Assembly: GCA_012961925.1 (NCBI GenBank)
Contig: DTYK01000178.1
Span: forward strand, 1 to 5,962
DNA: 5,962 nucleotides
Source of the DNA: Candidatus Latescibacterota bacterium
GTDB lineage: Bacteria > Latescibacterota > MVCY01 > DTYK01
Reading direction: 5' to 3'
The position numbers and the translations under genes are program-made. The notes beneath the pieces were generated by a model. It saw only the letters and a list, made by a program, of their open reading frames with translations. It did no database searches and was not told the DNA's origin. Below, piece after piece: positions 1 through 4,336 of this stretch (position 1 is its first letter; every line of letters starts with the position of its first letter).

Positions 1-4
1 ACCT

Positions 5-28
5 AATTACCCAATTACCCAATTACCC
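5..28. repeat. Tandem repeat, 3 copies of AATTACCC
   Basis: Three perfect head-to-tail copies of the octamer AATTACCC (GGGTAATT on the other strand) end 9 bases before the ribosome-binding site of the first gene. The array may extend beyond the left edge, since the preceding bases ACCT match part of a unit only imperfectly. It is a short simple-sequence array in an intergenic region. No function can be read from it, and copy-number variation between strains is the usual behaviour of such arrays. Confidence 0.85.
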
Positions 29-54
29 CATCCCCTGAAAGGAGGCGAAGGATC

Positions 55-1071
55 ATGGTGAAGGTTGGAATTGTGGGGGCTGGCTTCATGGGCCAGATGC
101 ACTCGAATGTGTACGCTGCACTGCCAGAGGCGATGCTGGTGGCTGTGGCCGACATCCGTGAAGAAAACGCCAGGAAGGTAGCCAGGTCGCACAAGGCCCT
201 CCCTTATGCCGATTTCTCCAAGATGCTTGAAAAGGAAGAGATAGATATGGTGGACATCTGTTTGCCCACGTACCTTCACGCTGAATACGCTGTGAAGGCT
301 GCCCAGGCCGGCAAACATGTCCTCTGCGAAAAGCCCATGGCACTGACGTTGGAGGAGGCCGACTCGATGATAGAGGCCGCGGAGAAAGCAGGAGTTTACC
401 TTATGGTGGCCCATTGCATCCGTTTCTGGCCGGAGTATCTCTATTTGAAAAGGGTCGTTGAGGAGGGGGAACTGGGGGAGCTAAACTCCATCTCCCTTCG
501 GAGACTTAGTCCTCCTGTAACGTGGAGTTGGGAAGACTGGATGGGGGATTTCCGGAAGAGCGGAGGTGCGGCGACGGACCTCCACATCCACGACACGGAC
601 TTTGTCCTCTACTTACTGGGAAGGCCTTATTCGGTCTTTTCCGAAGGGACGAGGACAAGACATGGCTGGAGCCATATCTTCACGATCTATCATTATGAGA
701 CCTCGCCTACGGCAATGGCTGAAGGGGGATGGGATACGACACCCCATTTTCCATTTAGCATGGCTTACACGGCCTATTTTGAGAAGGGGGTAATCGATTT
801 TAACTCTGCCAGAGATCTGGCCTTAACCGTATATGAAGAGGATAAGCCCCCATATTCGCCTTCCATCGATAAACCACAGGCAGAGGAAGTGGAGGGCATA
901 GGCAACATCGCGGCGATAGCCGGGTATTTCAATGAGATTCAGCACTTTGTCAACTGTATTCGGGACCGAAAGCCACCCACTGTGGTGACCCCGGAGGATG
1001 CCCGGACAAGCCTCGAGATAATACTGGCCGAGATAAAATCTGCCGAGACCGGGAGAGAGGTGAAATTGTGA
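55..1071 (+). CDS. Gfo/Idh/MocA family NAD(P)-dependent oxidoreductase
   Basis: This 338-residue cytoplasmic protein has the usual length of the Gfo/Idh/MocA family, which oxidises or reduces hydroxyl/keto groups of sugars, inositols and related polyols using NAD(P). The N-terminal Rossmann fold shows GAGFMG at residues 8-13 and an acidic residue after strand 2 (D33). The family's EKP signature is at 92-94, with K93 the expected catalytic lysine. The C-terminal substrate domain has GGAATDLHIHD at 170-180, the family's GG...DxxxHD motif (D175, H179). The ATG is well placed, 9 bases after AAAGGAGG (38-45). The next gene follows within 30 bases and encodes a sugar isomerase/epimerase, a frequent partner in carbohydrate operons. 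The exact substrate cannot be assigned; inositol, 3-keto-sugar or deoxy-sugar chemistry are all possible. Confidence 0.92.
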   Translation: MVKVGIVGAGFMGQMHSNVYAALPEAMLVAVADIREENARKVARSHKALPYADFSKMLEKEEIDMVDICLPTYLHAEYAVKAAQAGKHVLCEKPMALTLEEADSMIEAAEKAGVYLMVAHCIRFWPEYLYLKRVVEEGELGELNSISLRRLSPPVTWSWEDWMGDFRKSGGAATDLHIHDTDFVLYLLGRPYSVFSEGTRTRHGWSHIFTIYHYETSPTAMAEGGWDTTPHFPFSMAYTAYFEKGVIDFNSARDLALTVYEEDKPPYSPSIDKPQAEEVEGIGNIAAIAGYFNEIQHFVNCIRDRKPPTVVTPEDARTSLEIILAEIKSAETGREVKL

Positions 1072-1100
1072 CGGCCCACTCCCGTTATGGAGGTGTCAAG

Positions 1101-1946
1101 ATGAAGAAGAGCATCAGCCAATGGTCGTTCGCAGGGGGGATTTCGATTCCCAAAGGATGCATGAAGCTGGCGAAGGATGCTGGATTCGAGGCCATAGAGC
1201 TTGCCCTTGACGAGGACGGGCCGATTAACCTCGGGTCGACCAGGGAGGAGATCGAAGAGATCGCCAGGACGGCCAGGAAGATAGGGATAGAGATAAGCAG
1301 CGTTGCTACCGGTCTGTTCTGGAAATATCCCTTCACCAGCGCCAGCCGAGAGACCAGGGAGAAGGCAGAGGAGATCACGGTCAAGATGCTGGATGTGGCT
1401 CAATGGCTTGGGACCGACGCTATCCTCGTGGTGCCCGGGGTTGTCGGTGTTGATTTTATCCCTGAAGGTGAGGTGATCCCCTATGACCTGGCCTATGCAA
1501 GATCGATGGAGGCCCTGAAGGAACTGGCGAGAGAGGCGGAAAGACGCCGGGTCTATATCGGCATAGAGAACGTCTGGAACAAATTCCTCCTGAGCCCATT
1601 AGAGATGAGGGACTTTGTGGACAGGCTGGGAAGTGAATACGTGGGCGTCTATTTTGACGTGGGTAATGTGATTGCAACAGGTTATCCAGAACAGTGGATA
1701 AGGATCCTCGGTAAAAGGATCAAGAGATTGCATTTCAAAGACTTCCGCAGGGCTGTTGGGGGACTCAGCGGGTTTGTTGATCTTTTAGAGGGCGATGTGA
1801 ACTGGTCCGAAGTTATGAAGGCGCTTGAAGAGGTAGGATATGATTCCTATGCGACTGCCGAGATGCTCCCCCCCTACGCGCAGTATCCCGAGGCCCTGAT
1901 CTACAATACGTCCAGGGCGATGGATTATATCTTTGGAATCACTTGA
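1101..1946 (+). CDS. Sugar phosphate isomerase/epimerase (AP endonuclease 2-like TIM barrel)
   Basis: This 281-residue TIM-barrel protein belongs to the xylose isomerase-like/AP endonuclease family 2 group, which covers ketose 3-epimerases, inosose dehydratases and hydroxypyruvate isomerases. The four metal-binding/catalytic positions of that group are visible: E156 in IGIENVW, D186 in YFDVGN, H211 in LHFKDF and E254 in TAEMLPP. This matches the E-D-H-E set of the ketose epimerases. I chose ATG 1101 because GGAGGT sits at 1089-1094 with 6 bases of spacing. A GTG at 1068 would overlap the previous stop and add 11 unconserved-looking residues (MTAHSRYGGVK). The gene is probably co-transcribed with the oxidoreductase ahead of it, suggesting oxidation plus isomerisation/epimerisation of one sugar. 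Its stop codon (1944-1946) lies inside the -35 box of the next promoter. The substrate is unknown. Confidence 0.88.
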   Translation: MKKSISQWSFAGGISIPKGCMKLAKDAGFEAIELALDEDGPINLGSTREEIEEIARTARKIGIEISSVATGLFWKYPFTSASRETREKAEEITVKMLDVAQWLGTDAILVVPGVVGVDFIPEGEVIPYDLAYARSMEALKELAREAERRRVYIGIENVWNKFLLSPLEMRDFVDRLGSEYVGVYFDVGNVIATGYPEQWIRILGKRIKRLHFKDFRRAVGGLSGFVDLLEGDVNWSEVMKALEEVGYDSYATAEMLPPYAQYPEALIYNTSRAMDYIFGIT

Positions 1947-1971
1947 CACAGAGTTGTATTTAAGGTATATT
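1943..1971 (+). promoter_or_regulatory. Sigma-70 promoter P1 (TTGACA-N17-TATATT)
   Basis: A perfect -35 hexamer TTGACA (1943-1948) is followed by a 17-base spacer and TATATT (1966-1971), so transcription should start near 1978. The -35 box overlaps the TGA of the epimerase gene. Downstream lies a hairpin leader and then the small membrane-protein gene at 2087. A near-copy of this promoter sits at 3775-3803. Confidence 0.75.
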
Positions 1972-1992
1972 TTATTTACTCCTAAATCCGGG

Positions 1993-2045
1993 AAATTGAA
2001 CACTGAAAAACATCCGGTGTTCATTCAGTGTTTTTCCGAATCTGG
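1993..2045. repeat. Palindromic intergenic element, copy 1 (terminator-like hairpin in P1 leader)
   Basis: A perfect 9-bp inverted repeat, AACACTGAA (1999-2007) with TTCAGTGTT (2024-2032), encloses a 16-base loop. It runs into a T5 tract (2031-2035) on the plus strand. A second, mutually exclusive stem can form from GAACAC (1998-2003) and GTGTTC (2017-2022). Read on the minus strand, positions 2045 to 1993 match the element at 3708-3755, with 21 of 23 bases identical at one end. The hairpin could end transcription from the epimerase operon, attenuate P1, or be a small repeated element. Only three of its nine pairs are G-C, so termination would be weak. Confidence 0.65.
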
Positions 2046-2070
2046 ATTAATCATCCAACCCAGACACAGC

Positions 2071-2077
2071 AAGGAGG
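2071..2077 (+). promoter_or_regulatory. Ribosome-binding site deciding a TTG start
   Basis: AAGGAGG lies 9 bases before TTG 2087 and only 4 bases before an ATG at 2082. That ATG opens a two-codon reading frame (ATG AGT TGA) whose stop overlaps the TTG. The spacing favours the TTG as the true start of the following gene. Confidence 0.7.
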
Positions 2078-2086
2078 TGAGATGAG

Positions 2087-2284
2087 TTGAAGACGTTAAA
2101 GATATTGATGTATATTGCAGGAGTGGTTGCGCTCATCAGTCTGATTATCGGGATAATCTCCCGACTTGCCGTCACTCCTGTAGCGGGGATTACGGCCAGC
2201 GCCTATTTAAGGTTCACCGATACCTGCCTGTTGTGGGCCTTAAGCTTAGGGCTTCTTCAACTGCTGAAGTCGAAGGAAGAATGA
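2087..2284 (+). CDS. Small two-helix membrane protein, function unknown
   Basis: The product has 65 residues and two hydrophobic stretches. Residues about 6-24 (ILMYIAGVVALISLIIGII) form one helix and about 45-60 (DTCLLWALSLGLLQLL) a second. A short linker containing VAGITASAYLRF joins them, and the C-terminus is charged (KSKEE). It should be an integral inner-membrane protein with a helical hairpin topology. The start is TTG, supported by AAGGAGG 9 bases upstream; the first in-frame ATG (2108) lies inside helix 1 without a ribosome site. Promoter P1 and a hairpin-containing leader precede it, and a terminator-like structure overlaps its 3' end, so it is probably monocistronic. It resembles the small conserved hypothetical membrane proteins common in environmental bacterial genomes, but I cannot name a function. 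Confidence 0.72.
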   Translation: MKTLKILMYIAGVVALISLIIGIISRLAVTPVAGITASAYLRFTDTCLLWALSLGLLQLLKSKEE

Positions 2285-2314
2285 CTTCTTACTGGAACTT
2301 CGGCAGTGATTTTT
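2260..2314 (+). terminator. Probable intrinsic terminator of the small membrane-protein gene
   Basis: ACTGCTGAAGT (2260-2270) pairs with ACTTCGGCAGT (2297-2307): 11 pairs with one G-U. The 26-base interior contains a second small stem, AAGAA with TTCTT. A T5 run (2310-2314) follows two bases later. The left arm lies inside the last codons of the gene. The long interior makes this an atypical but plausible intrinsic terminator. Confidence 0.5.
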
Positions 2315-2332
2315 CAGATCTCTAAAATTTCT

Positions 2333-2373
2333 GGGGGAGTTTCCAGCTTGGTGTTTTCAGTGGAAATTCCCCC
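2333..2373. repeat. Strong 13-bp inverted repeat (hairpin)
   Basis: GGGGGAGTTTCCA (2333-2345) pairs along its whole length with TGGAAATTCCCCC (2361-2373). There are 13 pairs, one of them G-U on the plus strand, around a 15-base loop. The following bases (TGGCTTTTGG) hold only a T4 run, so it is a poor classical terminator. It is the most stable hairpin I see in the window and could be a back-up terminator, an RNA 3' end or an element remnant. Confidence 0.6.
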
Positions 2374-2571
2374 TGGCTTTTGGTGATCATGAGCGTCCTA
2401 TGGCGTTGACCACTCTATAGCGAAGTCTTCGACCTCAAACCGACAAGAGTTCCCTATGGAATCGGGAAATAGAAAACTCGAATCACTCCCTATTGGATGG
2501 TTCTCCAAAACTCGACTTAAATTTTAAGATGTCGCCTTATGAGGCGAGGTTAGTGTGGAGGGGAGTGGTAG
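2374..2571. other. Intergenic stretch without a recognisable gene
   Basis: No reading frame with coding character is visible on either strand, and I found no mntA-like antitoxin sequence here. Two copies of AAAACTCGA occur (at about 2473 and 2508). A small perfect stem TCGCCT/AGGCGA with a TATG loop lies at 2532-2547. GGAGGGGA (2557-2564) precedes the ATG of the degraded HepT-like gene. Confidence 0.6.
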
Positions 2572-2878
2572 ATGAGGGGCATTGATGTCTCGACAGAAAA
2601 CATCCTTGCTGCCCTTATTGAGGTAAGCGGTACTTTCCTCGTGCAGAAGGGGATCGCAATGGAGAGTTATGGTGAGGCGTTGAGAAAGATGTGCTGATCT
2701 GTTCGGCCTTTCTGAGGATCAAGGGGAAGAGCTGGCCAAATTGGCTATTCAGCGGAACCGTCTGGCTCATAGGTACCTTAACTTTCGGCGGCAGGCCATC
2801 GGTATGTACAGAAATCAACGGTCTCTCATCCGGGAATTGTTGGCCCTTATATTAGAGAGAGAAGAAGCTGAATCGTAG
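2572..2878 (+). pseudogene. HepT-like (DUF86, HEPN) toxin remnant, N-terminally truncated and frameshifted
   Basis: ATG 2572, behind GGAGGGGA and directly after an in-frame TAG, opens a 41-codon frame. It ends ...MESYGEALRKMC-stop at 2695-2697. The downstream frame, shifted by +1, continues the same protein from 2693 (ADLFGLSEDQGEEL) to TAG 2876-2878. Dropping one base near 2692 restores a continuous product of about 101 residues. That product reads like the C-terminal part of HepT ribonucleases: IEVSGTFLVQKG...SYGEALRKM, then QRNRLAHRYL at about 2750-2779. It keeps the HEPN RX4HXY motif (R at 2753, H at 2768, Y at 2774), whose arginine and histidine are needed for RNase activity and whose tyrosine is the residue MntA modifies. 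HepT proteins usually have about 130-150 residues, so the first helices are missing too. No mntA lies alongside. A sequencing indel could explain the frameshift but not the truncation. Confidence 0.72.
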
Positions 2879-2907
2879 GACGGCTGTTTATCCGCCGCTA
2901 TTTGTCG

Positions 2908-3651
2908 TTATTTCAGGTATGTGAGATACCACTGGATGAGCTTTTCGCCCCAGAGCAGGGAGATCAGGGCCCCCACTGAGATGAAGGGGCCGAAGGGTAT
3001 GGGATCTCTCCTTCCTCTCACCTTCGCCAGGATCAAGGCTATACCTACAACAGCGCCAGCAAAAAATGCGATGAAAATCGCCAGCAGGGTGTATTTCCAT
3101 CCTAAGAACAAACCCACGAAGGCGCCTAACTTCACATCTCCTCCCCCCATGCCCCCCTTCCAGATGACGGCGATAAGGAGAAATAAACCCCCACCTACGA
3201 GCAATCCTATCAAGGAATCTAAGAACTTAATGGATAGAAAGAGACTTACGGCCAGACCGGCGGCCATCCCGGGAAGGGTTATTATGTCGGGAATGAGCCC
3301 GTGTTCCAGGTCGTGGAAGGATATGATGATAAGGGCGGTAGAAAAGAGGGCATATATGGGAAACTCTATCCCCAGCCCAAGGTGGAAGAAAAGAAAGAGA
3401 TAGATAAGCCCTGATAGAAGTTCTACTAAGGGGTACCTGAGGGATATGGGATTGCCGCAGTAGGCACATCTTCCCCTGAGCAGGAGGTAACTCAGGAGGG
3501 GTATATTGTGCCAGGGCTTCAACCGCGTCTTACATTTGGGGCATCTCGAAGGGGGGCGGATGATCGATTGCCCCCTTGGGAGGCGGTAGATGCAGACATT
3601 TGTGAAACTCCCAAGCAGAGTACCCGCCAGGAATGCGATTAAGGGGAGCAT
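2908..3651 (-). CDS. pilD: Type IV prepilin peptidase / N-methyltransferase
   Basis: This 247-residue inner-membrane aspartic protease cleaves the leader of type IV pilins and type II secretion pseudopilins and methylates the new N-terminus. After a first hydrophobic helix (3-20) comes the cytoplasmic zinc-binding domain with CPKC (C37, C40) and CAYC (C62, C65). Six or seven more hydrophobic segments follow. The two catalytic aspartates are visible: D114 in FHDLEHGLIPD and D172 in the GGGDVK signature. All key residues are present, so the enzyme should be active. The ATG lies 9 bases after GGAGGT (3661-3666), and a consensus promoter sits just upstream. No pilin or secretion gene is adjacent, so it acts on substrates encoded elsewhere. 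It faces the HepT remnant tail to tail, with 29 bases between stop codons, and I see no convincing terminator there. Confidence 0.93.
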   Translation of the reverse strand: MLPLIAFLAGTLLGSFTNVCIYRLPRGQSIIRPPSRCPKCKTRLKPWHNIPLLSYLLLRGRCAYCGNPISLRYPLVELLSGLIYLFLFFHLGLGIEFPIYALFSTALIIISFHDLEHGLIPDIITLPGMAAGLAVSLFLSIKFLDSLIGLLVGGGLFLLIAVIWKGGMGGGDVKLGAFVGLFLGWKYTLLAIFIAFFAGAVVGIALILAKVRGRRDPIPFGPFISVGALISLLWGEKLIQWYLTYLK

Positions 3652-3676
3652 GGTTGTACGACCTCCGTTTTACTTA

Positions 3677-3705
3677 ATTTTACCTATTTCCCGCGCAAAT
3701 GTCAA
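3677..3705 (-). promoter_or_regulatory. Sigma-70 promoter of the prepilin peptidase gene
   Basis: On the minus strand TTGACA (3700-3705) is followed by exactly 17 bases and TAAAAT (3677-3682). This predicts a start near 3670 and a very short leader of about 20 bases containing the GGAGGT site. It diverges from the promoter at 3775-3803, with the palindromic element between them. Confidence 0.75.
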
Positions 3706-3707
3706 CC

Positions 3708-3755
3708 CCAGATTCAGAAAAACACCGAATCCAGCGTTCTTCTGGTGTTCCATTT
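3708..3755. repeat. Palindromic intergenic element, copy 2
   Basis: Positions 3708-3730 match the reverse complement of 2023-2045 at 21 of 23 bases, and the far end (TGTTCCATTT, 3746-3755) matches TGTTCAATTT of copy 1. The middle has diverged but the palindrome is kept: AACACC (3721-3726) pairs with GGTGTT (3744-3749). It lies between the two divergent promoters, in the opposite orientation to copy 1. It may be a short dispersed element or a protein/RNA structural site. Confidence 0.6.
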
Positions 3756-3774
3756 ACAGATGTTACAAAAAGAC

Positions 3775-3803
3775 TTGACATCGTTCTAAGTTTAGGGTAT
3801 ATT
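3775..3803 (+). promoter_or_regulatory. Sigma-70 promoter P2 (TTGACA-N17-TATATT)
   Basis: TTGACA (3775-3780), 17 bases, then TATATT (3798-3803) predict a start near 3810 and a leader of about 83 bases before the response-regulator gene. ACTTGACA and GGTATATTTTATTT are identical to promoter P1. The same hexamers and spacing suggest equal strength and possibly shared control. Confidence 0.75.
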
Positions 3804-3844
3804 TTATTTGATTGCAGGGTAGTGGCTGATTCTATACGGGGTTG

Positions 3845-3875
3845 AACCATTAGTATTCATGGTGGATGGTTTTTT
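3845..3875 (+). promoter_or_regulatory. Possible attenuator-like hairpin in the P2 leader
   Basis: AACCAT (3845-3850) can pair with ATGGTT (3866-3871), which runs into six T residues (3870-3875) just before the AAAAGGAG ribosome site. The same left arm can instead pair with ATGGT (3859-3863), leaving the U-tract unpaired. The stems are short (5-6 pairs), so this is only a candidate for attenuation. Confidence 0.3.
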
Positions 3876-3892
3876 CGAAAAGGAGATTCTGG

Positions 3893-4282
3893 ATGGGGCA
3901 CATGAGCGTTCTGATCGTTGATGATGAACCGGAGATCCGATCTATGCTTCATGAGTTCTTCGAGGACAAGGGTTATCGTGTACTGATGGCCGGTAACGGT
4001 GAGCAGGCCCTTCTCGCAGTGAAGGAAGAAGCTCCGGGTCTCGTCCTGTTAGACATTAGAATGCCGAATATGGATGGAGTTGAAACTCTCCGGCTAATAA
4101 AAGAGATGCGGCCTGAAACGGTAGTCGTTATGATATCGGCCTATGCGACGATTGAGACTGCAAAGCAGACCCTGAAGTTAGGTGCTTATGACTACATAGC
4201 CAAGCCTTTTGACCTCCAGCATCTGGAGCGTATTGTGGAGATGATTGAAGCGTCGGAGCTTCCTTCCAGCACCATGGATTGA
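3893..4282 (+). CDS. Single-domain response regulator (CheY-like receiver)
   Basis: This 129-residue cytoplasmic protein consists almost entirely of one receiver domain. The acidic pocket is D10-D11, the phospho-acceptor is D54 (LLDIRMPNMDG), the switch serine is S82 (MISAYAT) and the conserved lysine is K104 (IAKPF). Only about 23 residues follow KPF, so no DNA-binding or enzymatic output domain is present. It should act by phospho-dependent protein contact or as a relay intermediate. I chose ATG 3893 because AAAAGGAG (3878-3885) lies 7 bases upstream; ATG 3902 (MSVLIVDDEP) is the alternative, and ATG 3866 lacks a ribosome site. Promoter P2 precedes it. The export lipoprotein gene begins 54 bases after its stop with no terminator between, so the receiver may control polysaccharide export or a process encoded with it. 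No histidine kinase is visible here. Confidence 0.9.
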   Translation: MGHMSVLIVDDEPEIRSMLHEFFEDKGYRVLMAGNGEQALLAVKEEAPGLVLLDIRMPNMDGVETLRLIKEMRPETVVVMISAYATIETAKQTLKLGAYDYIAKPFDLQHLERIVEMIEASELPSSTMD

Positions 4283-4320
4283 TGCGGGAAGTCTATTTTT
4301 TACCAGCCCCAGGTGGTTCA

Positions 4321-4327
4321 AAGGAGG
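4321..4327 (+). promoter_or_regulatory. Ribosome-binding site deciding a second TTG start
   Basis: AAGGAGG lies 9 bases before TTG 4337, the same arrangement as at 2071/2087. The frame is open from 4283, but no ATG occurs in it before the signal peptide, and the only earlier candidate (GTG 4313) lies ahead of the ribosome site. Confidence 0.65.
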
Positions 4328-4336
4328 TGGATACCG

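Noticed and set aside
5..28. CRISPR or telomere-like array
   Set aside because: The units are only 8 bases long with no spacers, and three copies do not suggest a chromosome end.
1068..1100. GTG 1068 as the start of the epimerase gene, giving a 4-base overlap with the oxidoreductase
   Set aside because: ATG 1101 has GGAGGT at good spacing and begins right at the first conserved strand, whereas the added 11 residues look like translated leader.
2684..2697. Programmed +1 frameshift in the HepT-like gene
   Set aside because: TGC TGA lacks the re-pairing possible at the prfB CTT TGA site, there is no stimulatory Shine-Dalgarno 3-4 bases before it, and the protein is also truncated at its N-terminus, so decay is simpler.
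2880..2898. Bidirectional terminator between the HepT remnant and the prepilin peptidase gene
   Set aside because: Only a 4-bp CGGC/GCCG stem with no adjacent T-run on either strand is present.
2921..3403. A 160-codon plus-strand frame antisense to the prepilin peptidase
   Set aside because: The minus strand encodes a complete peptidase with all catalytic residues, and the plus-strand product is a Lys/Pro/Arg-rich shadow with no ribosome site or motif.
3859..3921. Short 20-codon frame starting at ATG 3859 overlapping the receiver start
   Set aside because: It has no ribosome site ahead of it and no recognisable product. The receiver start at 3893 has a well-spaced AAAAGGAG.
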